Source: Actinotalea sp. JY-7876
GTDB taxonomy: Bacteria > Actinomycetota > Actinomycetes > Actinomycetales > Cellulomonadaceae
NCBI RefSeq assembly: GCF_014042015.1
Contig: NZ_CP059493.1
Location: forward strand, 1,922,001-1,986,000
Direction: 5' to 3'
Length of the DNA stretch: 64,000 nucleotides
The notes under the pieces were generated by a model. That model ran no database searches, was not told the DNA's origin, and saw only the letters and a list, made by a program, of their open reading frames with translations. Every line of letters begins with the position of its first letter. Position 1 is the first letter of the stretch. A program made the position numbers and the translations under genes. Shown here in pieces: positions 57,117-64,000 of the stretch.

Positions 57117-57140
57117 CCGGGGCCGGGACCCCGGCCCCGG
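57117..57140. other. Perfect 10-bp hairpin in the divergent parE / DUF7455 gap
   Basis: CCGGGGCCGG pairs with CCGGCCCCGG around a GACC loop. The position is odd for a terminator because both flanking genes point away. It could end a short antisense or leader RNA, or be a protein site. The rest of the 178-base gap shows nothing clear except an AT-richer patch near 57195. Confidence 0.5.
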
Positions 57141-57249
57141 AGCGCGCGGAGGGACGCGGCTCGGGCACAAGGGACCAACGGACTACGCGGTGAGCGAATA
57201 TCGCCGCTTCCGGGGGGTCAGGTCGGTGTCGGGGTGGTTGTATGGAGCG

Positions 57250-57462
57250 GTGACCACGACGACGACCTCCCCGTTGACCGCAGCCGATCGCTGCGACCGC
57301 TGCGGCGCTCAGGCATACGTGCGTGTCGTGCTGCCGACCGGCGAGCTCCTCTTCTGCGCCCACCACGGTCGCCGCCACGCGTCCGCGTTCGCGGACGTCG
57401 CGGTGAGCGTCCAGGACGAGACCGAGCGGCTCCTCGAGGAGCACGGCGCACCGACCCGCTGA
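57250..57462 (+). CDS. DUF7455 small zinc-binding-type protein
   Basis: This 70-residue protein of an actinobacterial family found near sigA/parE is of unknown function. A Thr-rich start leads to DRCDRCGAQAYVRVVLPTGE and LLFCAHHGRRH, where C-x2-C and C-x-H-H make a plausible zinc site. Two beta strands and a C-terminal acidic helix (VQDETERLLEEHG) complete it. GTG 57250 is preferred because TTGTAT ends 6 bases upstream; GGAG is too close to serve as a ribosome binding site. A very strong terminator follows 50 bases after the stop. Confidence 0.8.
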   Translation: MTTTTTSPLTAADRCDRCGAQAYVRVVLPTGELLFCAHHGRRHASAFADVAVSVQDETERLLEEHGAPTR

Positions 57463-57693
57463 CATCCACGACCGCCGCCTGGCGCGGCGACCCGCTCGCA
57501 CGACGAGCCTCCAGGGCCCGGGACACCGTCCCGGGCCCTGCGTCGTTGATCGGCCTGCGTCGTCCTGTGTCGTCGATGGGCCCCGCGTCGTCGGCCGTTC
57601 GCGTCGTAGGCTCTGCTGCCGACCCCGGCGCAGCGCCGCCCGCCGGCGCCCTGCCTCCCCCGCAGCCGCGCTGCCCGCCCCCTGGAGTGACCG
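57463..57693. other. 231-base intergenic region between DUF7455 and DUF456
   Basis: It contains the terminator at 57512-57540, five copies of G[CT]GTCGT at 57540, 57557, 57567, 57585 and 57601, and a TAGGCT (57607-57612) that may be the -10 box of the DUF456 gene (leader of about 75 bases). No coding frame was credible. Confidence 0.5.
57512..57540 (+). terminator. Very strong terminator hairpin after DUF7455
   Basis: CAGGGCCCGGGAC pairs perfectly over 13 bases with GTCCCGGGCCCTG around a three-base ACC loop, 50 bases after the DUF7455 stop. Only scattered Ts follow. Confidence 0.8.
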
Positions 57694-58176
57694 TTGGACC
57701 TCGTGGACCTGCTCGTCGGACTCGCCATCCTGGTCGGCCTGGTCGGCATCGTCGTGCCGGTGCTGCCGGGGTCCCTGCTCATCGCGGTCGCCCTGCTCGT
57801 GTGGGCGATCGACACCGGGACCGTCACCGGCTGGGTCGTGCTCGGCATCGCCCTGCTCCTGCTCGCGGCCGGGTGGGCCGCGACCTACGTCGTCGCGGGC
57901 AAGCGGGTCAGCGACGCCGGCGTGCCACGCCGCTCGCTGCTCGTGGCGGGGCTCGCGGGGATCGTGGGCTTCTTCGTGATCCCCGTGATCGGGCTGCTCG
58001 TGTTCTTCCCGCTGGCCCTGTTCGGCATGGAGTACCTGCGTCTGCGCGACGTCGCGCAGGCGCGCGGCTCGGCGATGGTCGCGCTCAAGGCGACGGCGCT
58101 CGGCATGGTGATCGAGCTCGGTCTGGCGTGCATCGCCGCCGCGACGTGGCTGCTCGCGGCGGTGTTCGGCGGCTGA
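57694..58176 (+). CDS. DUF456 family membrane protein
   Basis: This 160-residue protein of the DUF456 family has hydrophobic glycine-zipper-like segments: LLVGLAILVGLVGIVVPVLPGSLLIAVALLVWAI at the start (family hallmark PVLPG; described in parts), WVVLGIALLLLAAG, LVAGLAGIVGFFVIPVIGLLVFFPLALF and a last helix. MEYLR and KATALGM are typical. The role is unknown. The start is assigned to TTG 57694 because GGAG lies 7 bases upstream; GTG 57703 is the alternative. It converges with the small membrane gene downstream of sigA. Confidence 0.85.
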   Translation: MDLVDLLVGLAILVGLVGIVVPVLPGSLLIAVALLVWAIDTGTVTGWVVLGIALLLLAAGWAATYVVAGKRVSDAGVPRRSLLVAGLAGIVGFFVIPVIGLLVFFPLALFGMEYLRLRDVAQARGSAMVALKATALGMVIELGLACIAAATWLLAAVFGG

Positions 58177-58214
58177 CCCCGCGGTCCGGGCACGTCCGGG
58201 ACCGGGGGCCCGGC

Positions 58215-58427
58215 TCAGACCAGCGGCCGCCGACCGGGCTGGCCCACCGGCGCCCGCCCGCGACGCGCGTCGCGCACGAGGAGCACGGCGCCGCCGACGA
58301 GGCCGAGCGCCGAGATCGCGACCAGCAGCCCGTCGTAGGAGCCGTGCACGCGGCCGACGACGAGCACGCCCGCGGCCCCGAGCACGGCGAGGGCGGCCAG
58401 CACACGGCCGGCCGCCCTCGCGCTCAT
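58215..58427 (-). CDS. Small two-helix membrane protein downstream of sigA
   Basis: This 70-residue protein has two predicted membrane helices (VLAALAVLGAAGVLVVG and LLVAISALGLVGGAVLLV) linked by a short HGSYDG loop and a basic, Pro-containing tail. It starts 12 bases after the sigA stop (GTG 58436 would be 3 bases after) with no clear ribosome binding site, so it may be translated by readthrough of ribosomes from sigA. The family is not recognised. Confidence 0.6.
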   Translation of the reverse strand: MSARAAGRVLAALAVLGAAGVLVVGRVHGSYDGLLVAISALGLVGGAVLLVRDARRGRAPVGQPGRRPLV

Positions 58428-58439
58428 GCGTGGCACAGG

Positions 58440-60011
58440 TCAGTCGAGGTAGTCGCGCAGCACCTGCGAACGGCTCGGGTGGCGGAGCTTCGACATGGTC
58501 TTGGACTCGATCTGCCGGATCCGCTCGCGCGTCACCCCGTAGACCTTGCCGATCTCGTCGAGCGTCTTGGGCTGCCCGTCCGTGAGGCCGAACCGCATGG
58601 ACACGACGCCGGCCTCGCGCTCCGAGAGCGTGTCGAGCACCTGGTGCAGCTGCTCCTGCAGGAGCGTGAAGCTCACCGCGTCCGCAGGCACGACGGCCTC
58701 GGAGTCCTCGATGAGGTCGCCGAACTCGCTGTCGCCGTCCTCGCCGAGCGGCGTGTGCAGGGAGATGGGCTCGCGGCCGTACTTCTGGACCTCGACGACC
58801 TTCTCCGGGGTCATGTCGAGCTCCTTGGCGAGCTCCTCAGGCGTGGGCTCGCGGCCCAGGTCCTGGAGCATCTGCCGCTGCACCCGGGCGAGCTTGTTGA
58901 TGACCTCGACCATGTGGACCGGGATGCGGATGGTCCGCGCCTGGTCCGCCATCGCGCGGGTGATGGCCTGGCGGATCCACCACGTCGCGTAGGTCGAGAA
59001 CTTGTAGCCCTTGGTGTAGTCGAACTTCTCGACCGCACGGATGAGGCCGAGGTTGCCCTCCTGGATCAGGTCCAGGAAGAGCATGCCGCGGCCGGTGTAG
59101 CGCTTGGCGAGCGAGACGACGAGGCGCAGGTTGGCCTCGAGCAGGTGGTTCTTCGCCCGGCGCCCGTCGGACGCGATCCACTCGAGCTCGCGCCGCAGCT
59201 TGGGCTCGAGCTTCGGGTTCGCGGCCAGCTTCTCGTCGGCGAACAGGCCGGCCTCGATCCGCTTGGCGAGCTCGACCTCCTGCTCCGCGTTGAGGAGCGC
59301 GACCTTGCCGATCTGCTTGAGGTAGTCCTTGACCGGGTCGGCCGTGGCGCCCGCCGTGACGACCTGCTGCGCCGGGGCGTCGTCGTCGTCGGCGTCGGAG
59401 TAGGTGAACCCGGCGTCCTCGGTCTCCTCCTCCTTGGCGGCGGGCTTCGCGGTCGTCTCGCCGTCCTCCGTCGTGCCCGCGTCCTCGGCGTCGCCCTCGA
59501 CGACGACGACGTCCTCGACCACGACGTCCTCGACGACCACGTCGTCGTCGCCGGGCTCGACGTCGTCCGTGGGCTCCACGTCCTCGCCGCCGGCGGCGGC
59601 CTTGGCGGCCGCCTTCGCCTTGGCGGTCGCGGGGCCCTTGGACGCGGCCTTGGCGGCTGCCGGCTTGGCGGCGGCCTTGGCGGTCGCGGACTTCGTGGTG
59701 GCGCGCTTCGCCGCGGGCTTGGCCGGCGCGGCGCCGTCCGCCTCGGGCGCGAGGGCGGTCGTGGTGCCGGACCGGCGGGTCGCGGCGGCCGCCACGGCGG
59801 GGCGCGTGGGCTCGCTCACGGAGATGCCCGCGTCGGACAGGCCACGCAGGATGCTCCGCAGGCGTGCGGGCGCCACGTCCGCGACCTCGCAGGCGTGGCG
59901 CAGGTCCGCTGCGTCGACGGTGCCGTGCGTGTGGCCGCGGCGGACGAGCTCCTGCAGGGCAGGGTGCTCGAACTCACGCGGGAGGGAAGAACGAGAAGAG
60001 AGGGATGACAC
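58440..60011 (-). CDS. sigA: Primary RNA polymerase sigma factor SigA/RpoD (HrdB type)
   Basis: This is the housekeeping sigma-70 factor, 523 residues. An N-terminal helical segment (about 10-70) is followed by a Lys/Ala-rich stretch (about 92-137) and an acidic Asp/Glu/Val stretch (about 140-205). This is the variable extension of actinobacterial primary sigmas in place of region 1.1. Core regions are [20 protein letters not shown] (1.2), [20 protein letters not shown] (2.3-2.4, -10 recognition), [14 protein letters not shown] (3.0) and [20 protein letters not shown] (4.2, -35 recognition). GTG 60011 has AAAGG 6 bases upstream. A TACAAT at 60072-60067 may be its -10 box, with a leader of about 50 bases. 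Confidence 0.96.
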   Translation of the reverse strand: MSSLSSRSSLPREFEHPALQELVRRGHTHGTVDAADLRHACEVADVAPARLRSILRGLSDAGISVSEPTRPAVAAAATRRSGTTTALAPEADGAAPAKPAAKRATTKSATAKAAAKPAAAKAASKGPATAKAKAAAKAAAGGEDVEPTDDVEPGDDDVVVEDVVVEDVVVVEGDAEDAGTTEDGETTAKPAAKEEETEDAGFTYSDADDDDAPAQQVVTAGATADPVKDYLKQIGKVALLNAEQEVELAKRIEAGLFADEKLAANPKLEPKLRRELEWIASDGRRAKNHLLEANLRLVVSLAKRYTGRGMLFLDLIQEGNLGLIRAVEKFDYTKGYKFSTYATWWIRQAITRAMADQARTIRIPVHMVEVINKLARVQRQMLQDLGREPTPEELAKELDMTPEKVVEVQKYGREPISLHTPLGEDGDSEFGDLIEDSEAVVPADAVSFTLLQEQLHQVLDTLSEREAGVVSMRFGLTDGQPKTLDEIGKVYGVTRERIRQIESKTMSKLRHPSRSQVLRDYLD

Positions 60012-60237
60012 GTAGAACCTTTCGGCAGCGCCAGGCTCGCAGAGATTGGTCCGGGAGTAGACGCACATTGTAACGTCAGGAGGGTCCCGATCCATGCCTC
60101 GAAGGCCGTCCGAGTGACGATCCGCGGCGGCGGCAGGGCGCCCGACGGCGCTGCCGGGGGCGCATTCGGGACCTCTGCGGGCGCGCCCGCCACCGCGCCC
60201 GGTCCTCAGGACGCGGGTGCTCCCGACGTCGGGAGGC
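60012..60237. other. 226-base region upstream of sigA
   Basis: On the minus strand it holds the likely sigA promoter (TACAAT at 60072-60067). It also has a hairpin at 60131-60156 (CGGCA/TGCCG with GCGCC/GGCGC and a CGAC loop) and a 16-base palindrome at 60220-60235. The last two probably terminate the stress-protein transcript. The first ATG-containing upstream frame through 60067 is not credible as coding. Confidence 0.5.
60220..60235 (-). terminator. Palindrome just after the universal stress protein stop
   Basis: CTCCCGACGTCGGGAG is a perfect 16-base palindrome beginning 3 bases after the stop codon. It can form a 6-pair hairpin with an ACGT loop; a second, larger hairpin at 60131-60156 backs it up. 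Confidence 0.45.
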
Positions 60238-60636
60238 TCAGGACGCAGGCGGCTTGACCGCGAGCACGGGGCACGGCGCGTCCAGCAGGATGCGCTGGGC
60301 GTTGGACCCCAGGAGCAGCTTGCCGACCGGGCTGCGCCGGCGCAGGCCGATGACGATGAGCTGGGCACCGCCGGAGCGGGCGGCGTCGATGATGTCCTCG
60401 GCGACGTCGCGTCCGCCCGTGGTGCGGCGGACGTCGAGGGCGACCCCGCTGTCGGCCACGCGGGTGCGGAGGTCGGCGGCCTGGGCCTCGAGGTCCGGCG
60501 TCTCGCCGCCGAAGCGGTGTCCCCGCTCGCTGAGGACCACCACGAGGTCGACGCCCCGTGCCTTGGCCTCGGCGACGGCCGTGTCGAACGCGGCGTCGCC
60601 CTCCGGTGTCGCGACGTAGCCGACCACCACGCTCAT
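60238..60636 (-). CDS. Universal stress protein (UspA family)
   Basis: This 132-residue single Usp domain starts with [21 protein letters not shown]. The ATP-binding signature near the end is [20 protein letters not shown] (G-x2-G-like followed by GS), and VPCPVLAV-type closing appears as [10 protein letters not shown]. The binding signature suggests the nucleotide-binding subgroup. ATG 60636 follows GGAGG by 4 bases. It lies between sigA and DUF4192, on the same strand. Confidence 0.92.
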   Translation of the reverse strand: MSVVVGYVATPEGDAAFDTAVAEAKARGVDLVVVLSERGHRFGGETPDLEAQAADLRTRVADSGVALDVRRTTGGRDVAEDIIDAARSGGAQLIVIGLRRRSPVGKLLLGSNAQRILLDAPCPVLAVKPPAS

Positions 60637-60710
60637 CTGTCCTCCTCTGGACTGGCCCAGCGGGAGCGACGCTACCCGATCACGGGACGGCCCACCGACG
60701 TGCCCGCACG

Positions 60711-61874
60711 TCAGCCGCGTGCCGGGCGCAGCCATCCCGGCGGCATGCCCGCCGCCAGCGCCTCGCCGAGCAGCGCGGCGAGCCGGTAGGACGGTTCGAC
60801 CTCGAGCACCCGCTCGAGCAGCACGGCCGCCCTGGCCCCCTCCCCCTGCCACCACGCGAGGACGCCGAGGAGAGTCAGCGGTGGCGCGAGCGCGCGGCGT
60901 GGGCAGTGCGCGGCGACCTGCTCGAGCAGCGCGACGGCGCCGGCGAGCAGCGCCGGGTCCGGCGGCACGCCCGCGACCGGGTCGACGATGGCGTCCAGGG
61001 CGGCGCCGACGCCCTCGTCGTGGCCCGCGAGGACGCCGTCCGCGACGGGGCCGCCGTCCGGGACCAGGCTCAGCAGGACGCCGTCGCGGCACCGGACGTC
61101 GGCCAGGACCGCCTGCAGGCGTCCCGCGACGACCGTCGTCAGACGCGGGCCGGGCGCGCCGCGCGAACCTCCCGCTCCCGCGGCGGTGCCTCCACGCACC
61201 GCCGGAGCCAGCGCACCGGCCGCACGGGCCAGCTCGGCCCGCCACAGGTCCATCCCTTCCCGACGCCACGCGACCAGCTCGGCCGGGTCGACGGCGTCCG
61301 CGGCGTGGCGCGACCAGCGGGCCGCGGCGCGACGCGCACTGCGGCGAGCCGCCGCGGGCGCGAGAGGGATCTGCGCCACCTCGGCCCGGGACGCCAGCAC
61401 CGCGGCGCCCGCGAGGACCATGTGCAGGCCGACCTCGGTGGACTGCAGGTCCGCGAGCGGCCGCCCCTCGGCAGGGCAGCACGCGGCGTCGGCACACCCG
61501 GCCGCGTAGTAGCCGGTCGGCCCGACCACCCAGCACTCGACGCCCTGCAGGCGCGGCGCGGCCGCCGCCAGGACGTGGGCCCGCGCGGCGCGGACCTCGG
61601 CCGCCGCGTCTGCGCGGGGCCCGCGGGGGTAGAGCACGAGCACCGCGCGGTCGGCGCCGTCGTCCACGAGGTGGGTGACCAGCGAGCGCGCGATGCCGGG
61701 CCCCGTCGCGGGGTCCACGAGGTCGGGCAGGTCGACCCGCGCGACGAGCCCGACGCGGCCCCGGTCCCCGCGGAGGCTGACGAGCACGGCGCTGTCGGTG
61801 GGACGGAACCCGAGCTGGTACGGCACGAGGGACAGCAGCTCGCGCGGCTCGGCGGTGCGGATGGTCGTCGGCAT
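60711..61874 (-). CDS. DUF4192 family protein
   Basis: This 387-residue actinobacterial protein is of unknown function. The family start RELLSLVPYQLGFRPTDSAVLVSLRGDRG is recognisable (described as landmark, near residues 10-40), then VARVDLPDLVDP, ADRAVLVLYPRG and VVGPTGYYAAGCADAACCPAEGRPL, a Cys-rich segment. The C-terminal third has a TPR-like helical part (LTLLGVLAWWQGEGARAAVLLERVLEVEPSYRLA), as in other members. ATG 61874 is chosen; only a weak -10 (TCGGAT) is visible. It is divergent from the polyprenyl synthetase across a 175-base gap with short tandem repeats. Confidence 0.85.
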   Translation of the reverse strand: MPTTIRTAEPRELLSLVPYQLGFRPTDSAVLVSLRGDRGRVGLVARVDLPDLVDPATGPGIARSLVTHLVDDGADRAVLVLYPRGPRADAAAEVRAARAHVLAAAAPRLQGVECWVVGPTGYYAAGCADAACCPAEGRPLADLQSTEVGLHMVLAGAAVLASRAEVAQIPLAPAAARRSARRAAARWSRHAADAVDPAELVAWRREGMDLWRAELARAAGALAPAVRGGTAAGAGGSRGAPGPRLTTVVAGRLQAVLADVRCRDGVLLSLVPDGGPVADGVLAGHDEGVGAALDAIVDPVAGVPPDPALLAGAVALLEQVAAHCPRRALAPPLTLLGVLAWWQGEGARAAVLLERVLEVEPSYRLAALLGEALAAGMPPGWLRPARG

Positions 61875-61925
61875 GGGCCCATCCGAGCCGACCGCGGGGC
61901 CGCCGTGGCGCCGGGACCCTCGCGC

Positions 61926-61957
61926 CTGTGGAGAACCGGGACTGTGGAGAACCGGGA
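61926..61957. repeat. Two perfect 16-base tandem repeats
   Basis: CTGTGGAGAACCGGGA occurs twice head-to-tail in the divergent DUF4192 / polyprenyl synthetase gap. Each copy includes TGTGGAGAA, one base from a DnaA-box consensus (TGTGGA[CT]AA). Confidence 0.6.
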
Positions 61958-61965
61958 CCCCGTGG

Positions 61966-62012
61966 ACCGGCACCGTCGCGGACGGCACCGTCGCGGACCG
62001 GCGCCGTCGCGG
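61966..62012. repeat. Three imperfect tandem repeats of 15-16 bases
   Basis: ACCGGCACCGTCGCGG, ACGGCACCGTCGCGG and ACCGGCGCCGTCGCGG follow each other directly, ending 25 bases before the -10 box of the polyprenyl synthetase gene. Confidence 0.6.
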
Positions 62013-62037
62013 CCGCCGTGGGTCGGCTGCCCTCGCC

Positions 62038-62043
62038 TAGGCT
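62038..62043 (+). promoter_or_regulatory. Candidate -10 hexamer (TAGGCT) of the polyprenyl synthetase
   Basis: TAGGCT is followed by 6 bases and GTG 62050. Confidence 0.5.
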
Positions 62044-62049
62044 GGCCGC

Positions 62050-63204
62050 GTGCAGCCGCCCCACCCGCTCCCCGGCACCGGCCCGACCACCGGCGACGAC
62101 GTCCCCGGTGCGGCCACCGCGATCGCTCGCGTGCGGCCCGGCGTGGAGGCCGCCCTGCACGCCCACCTCGAGGACCTCGCCGCCGAGCTCGACGGCATCG
62201 GCCCGGACGCCGCGGCCCTGGTGGAGGCCATGACGGCGATGCTCGCCGGGGGCAAGCGCATGCGGGCCGCCCTGTGCTACTGGTCCTGGCGCGCGCACGG
62301 GGGCGACGCGGACGACCCGGTGCAGGAGGCGGCGGCGCTGCGCTGCGGCGCGGCCCTCGAGCTCTTCCAGGCGGCCGCCCTGTTCCACGACGACGTCATG
62401 GACGGCTCGGACACCCGGCGCGGACGTCCGTCGGCCCACCGCGCCTTCGAGGCGCGCCACGTCGAGCAGGGATGGTCCGGCCCGGCCCACCGGTTCGGGG
62501 AGTCGGCCGCGATCCTGCTCGGCGACCTCGCCCTCATCGCGTGCGACCGCGAGCTCACGGCCGCGACCACGCCGCTCGCCCCCGAGCGCGCGCGCGCCGT
62601 CCGCGCCGTCTTCGACACGATGCGCACCGAGGTCACGGTGGGCCAGTACCTCGACGTCCTCGCGCAGACGCTGCCCTGGGGCACCGACCCGGCCGCCGAC
62701 GAGGCCCGGGCCCGGGAGGTGGTGCGCGCCAAGAGCGCCCGGTACAGCGTCGAGCACCCCCTCACGCTCGGCGCGACCCTCGCCGGGGCGGGACCCGACG
62801 CCCTCGCGCGGTGCCGCGAGGTCGGCCTGCCGCTCGGCGAGGCGTTCCAGCTGCGCGACGACGTGCTGGGCGTCTTCGGCGAGCCGGCCGCCACGGGCAA
62901 GCCCGCCGGCGACGACCTGCGCGAGGGCAAGCGCACGGTGCTCGTCGCGCGCGCGCTCGGGGCGGCCTCCGCCGCCGACCGGGCCCTCGTGCTGGAGCAC
63001 CTCGGGCGTCAGGACCTCACCGAGCTGGACGTCGAGCGGCTCCGGGCGACCCTGCGCGGGTCCGGCGCCGTCGACGCGGTCGAGGCGCTCATCGACGACC
63101 TCGCCGACCCGCCCCTGCGGACCCTGGCCGCCTCGGACCTCGAGCCGGAGGGGCGCGACATGCTCGTCGCCCTCGGCGCCGCCCTGGTCCGCCGCCGCGC
63201 CTGA
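62050..63204 (+). CDS. Polyprenyl (isoprenyl) diphosphate synthase
   Basis: This trans-prenyltransferase condenses isopentenyl diphosphate onto allylic diphosphates, giving geranylgeranyl or longer chains for quinones, carotenoids or other lipids. The 384 residues have GGKRMRAALCYWSW, the first Asp-rich motif D114-D115-x-x-D118 in ALFHDDVMD followed by TRRGRPSAH, and EVTVGQYLD. The second motif is D270-D271 in FQLRDDVLGVFG (last Asp replaced by Gly) with KPAGDDLREGKRT. Residues before the first motif (LELFQAAAL) suggest a medium chain. GTG 62050 is leaderless-type. The dxs gene at 26 kb supplies precursors. M. tuberculosis has a similar gene (idsA2, Rv2173) beside Rv2175c. Confidence 0.92.
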   Translation: MQPPHPLPGTGPTTGDDVPGAATAIARVRPGVEAALHAHLEDLAAELDGIGPDAAALVEAMTAMLAGGKRMRAALCYWSWRAHGGDADDPVQEAAALRCGAALELFQAAALFHDDVMDGSDTRRGRPSAHRAFEARHVEQGWSGPAHRFGESAAILLGDLALIACDRELTAATTPLAPERARAVRAVFDTMRTEVTVGQYLDVLAQTLPWGTDPAADEARAREVVRAKSARYSVEHPLTLGATLAGAGPDALARCREVGLPLGEAFQLRDDVLGVFGEPAATGKPAGDDLREGKRTVLVARALGAASAADRALVLEHLGRQDLTELDVERLRATLRGSGAVDAVEALIDDLADPPLRTLAASDLEPEGRDMLVALGAALVRRRA

Positions 63205-63244
63205 GGGCGGGTCGCCCGCGCGGCGCGGTCGGAGGACCGGAGGG

Positions 63245-63634
63245 CTAGAGGGCCAGCGCCTGGGCGCGCCGGCGGATCTCCGTCTTGTGCCCCGCGCGCA
63301 GCGCGTCCACCGGCGTCGAGGGCCGCGTGGCGCCCGTGCCCAGCGACTCGAGCGAGGGGTCAGGCGTGAACAGCCACGCGACCGTCTCCTCGTCCGAGAA
63401 CCCGGCGTCGCGCAGCAGGACGAGCGTGCCCTGCAGCGACGGCACGACCTCCCAGCCCGACGCCGTCTCGATGAGGAACTTCGCGGGCACCGCCAGGATG
63501 CGCCGCTCCCCCTGGCGCACGGCCAGGAGCTTGTCCTCCTGCAGCAGGCGCCGCACCTTGCCCACGTCCGTGCCGAGCCGCTCGGCGACGTCGGGAAGGG
63601 GGAGCCACTCGTCGACCAGGTCCTCGAAAGTCAC
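63245..63634 (-). CDS. Rv2175c family DNA-binding protein
   Basis: This 129-residue small DNA-binding protein has an N-terminal winged helix-turn-helix (EWLPLPDVAERLGTDVGKVRRLLQE, KLLAVRQGERRILAVPAKFL) and the C-terminal Rv2175c domain (PSLQGTLVLLRDAGFSDEETVAWLFTPDPSL). In M. tuberculosis the homologue is a substrate of the kinase PknL and its gene neighbours idsA2, as the polyprenyl synthetase does here. GTG 63634 lies 6 bases after TAGGCT. The regulated targets are unknown. Confidence 0.9.
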   Translation of the reverse strand: MTFEDLVDEWLPLPDVAERLGTDVGKVRRLLQEDKLLAVRQGERRILAVPAKFLIETASGWEVVPSLQGTLVLLRDAGFSDEETVAWLFTPDPSLESLGTGATRPSTPVDALRAGHKTEIRRRAQALAL

Positions 63635-63640
63635 CTCCCC

Positions 63641-63646
63641 AGCCTA
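63641..63646 (-). promoter_or_regulatory. Candidate -10 hexamer (TAGGCT) of the Rv2175c-type gene
   Basis: Minus-strand TAGGCT lies 6 bases before GTG 63634. Confidence 0.5.
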
Positions 63647-63703
63647 CGGTCACCCGCCCGGACCATGCCGTCGCCTTCCGTCGGCGAGCCGGGCGCGGTA
63701 GTT

Positions 63704-63730
63704 TTCACATCTGTCACACCAGTAACACTG
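63704..63730 (+). promoter_or_regulatory. Three 9-base direct repeats upstream of the LysM gene (MtrA-box-like)
   Basis: TTCACATCT, then GTCACACCA, then GTAACACTG follow without gaps, a 9-base period with a [GT]T[CA]ACA core. MtrA of mycobacteria is reported to bind direct repeats of GTCACAGCG in front of cell-wall hydrolase genes. The site lies 77 bases before the ATG in an AT-richer stretch. A hairpin CCAGT-AAC-ACTGG overlaps the last repeat. Confidence 0.5.
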
Positions 63731-63806
63731 GCAACTTCAGCCCCTCAGGCACCGCAATGGCTCCGGGGGACGGCCGGTCGCACTCCGCTCAACCGAAGGT
63801 GAAGCC

Positions 63807-64000
63807 ATGTCGAACGCCGCCGCTCTGCGGTCCCCGTCCCCCACGCGCCGCGTGGCCGGGGGGACCGGCATGACCGTCGCCCTGGCCGTCGCGGGCGTCG
63901 CCGCGGGTGCCACCAGCGCGCACGCGCAGGACTACGAGGTGCGCTCGGGCGACACGGTGAGCCACATCGCCCAGCGGACCTCGACCAGCGTGAGCGCCAT
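63807..64000 (+). CDS. Secreted LysM-domain protein, N-terminal fragment (3' end outside window)
   Basis: The first 64 residues are visible before the window ends. A basic n-region (SPTRRVAGGTG) leads into a hydrophobic helix MTVALAVAGVAAGATSAHA with an AHA cleavage site, so it is exported by Sec. A LysM domain starts at once: YEVRSGDTVSHIAQRTSTSV. Such proteins bind peptidoglycan and usually carry a hydrolase domain (Rpf, NlpC/P60 or CHAP) further on, which is not visible. ATG 63807 follows AAGG by 7 bases. The AT-richer upstream region has the repeats at 63704. Confidence 0.88.
   Translation, partial: MSNAAALRSPSPTRRVAGGTGMTVALAVAGVAAGATSAHAQDYEVRSGDTVSHIAQRTSTSVSA

Noticed and set aside
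60300..63000. Long minus-strand frame through the polyprenyl synthetase into the stress protein
   Set aside because: Only the last 133 codons (from ATG 60636, with GGAGG) code for a recognisable protein; the rest is antisense to the synthetase and overlaps DUF4192 in a different frame.
63719..63806. c-di-AMP (ydaO-type) riboswitch before the LysM gene
   Set aside because: GGGGGAC and, later, GGTGAAGCC echo two conserved pieces and the gene class fits, but only about 85 bases separate the promoter from ATG 63807 and the second half of the aptamer (the CCGxCAGCxAACC block) is missing. A covariance-model search (RF00379) would settle it.

Overview
The window is about 74% GC by eye. It is dense with genes that start at GTG or ATG, often 6-7 bases after a TANNNT hexamer (candidate leaderless mRNAs). 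The gene content is that of a high-GC Gram-positive actinobacterium: DUF3000, DUF3093, DUF3159, DUF3710, DUF4193, SepH and a HrdB/SigA-type sigma factor. A pyruvate formate-lyase pair, a glycogen-to-trehalose operon and a D-amino-acid cross-bridge ligase suggest a facultatively anaerobic member of Micrococcales, most like Cellulomonas or a relative. That placement is inferred from gene content; no rRNA gene is present and no search was run.

Layout. (1) 1-3.2 kb: the tail of a flavin oxidoreductase, an APC permease, a nucleotide-sugar-epimerase-like protein and a small acidic protein. (2) 3.3-9.8 kb: glgX-treY-treZ, the route from glycogen or maltodextrin to trehalose. (3) 9.8-16 kb: ZapE ATPase, a divergent SDR / Usp-like pair, a two-module VOC protein, and gnd overlapping a D-Asp/D-Glu ligase-like ATP-grasp gene. 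(4) 15.9-21.8 kb: DUF3000, a LuxR-type regulator, RNase D and a fatty-acid oxidation pair (thiolase plus hydratase/dehydrogenase) behind a palindromic operator. (5) 21.9-26.2 kb: pyruvate formate-lyase and its activase, separated by an alpha/beta hydrolase and sharing an 11-base upstream motif. (6) 26.3-32.6 kb: dxs, guaB1 (GMP-reductase-type), a CoA-type NUDIX hydrolase, a glutamine amidotransferase and an AlkZ-family protein. (7) 32.8-46 kb: aconitase, a TRAM methyltransferase, a KimA-type potassium transporter, two TrkA proteins, DUF3159, an OB-fold protein, DUF3710, dut, DUF3093, DUF4193, an inositol-monophosphatase-type gene and sepH. This matches the order I recall for M. tuberculosis Rv2689c-Rv2701c, apart from aconitase and SepH. 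(8) 46-58 kb: thymidine kinase, phosphodiesterase, DUF5998, a GNAT/acyl-CoA-synthetase fusion, parC, a double GNAT, parE, DUF7455 and DUF456. (9) 58.2-64 kb: a small membrane protein, sigA, a universal stress protein, DUF4192, a polyprenyl synthetase, an Rv2175c-type protein and the start of a secreted LysM protein.

How the genes work together. GlgX debranches glycogen, and TreY and TreZ convert the freed chains to trehalose. PflB and PflA allow anaerobic pyruvate cleavage and appear co-regulated. The KimA-like carrier and the TrkA pair form a potassium module. The ATP-grasp ligase, polyprenyl synthetase, LysM protein and SepH serve the cell envelope and division. ParC/ParE and SigA are housekeeping. 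I see no tRNA, rRNA, IS element, prophage or CRISPR array. No gene-free stretch exceeds 300 bases; the largest gaps (about 220-230 bases) are described. Clear unknowns are the 63-aa acidic repeat protein, the 105-aa protein at 32.3 kb, the 161-aa Usp-like protein and several DUFs.
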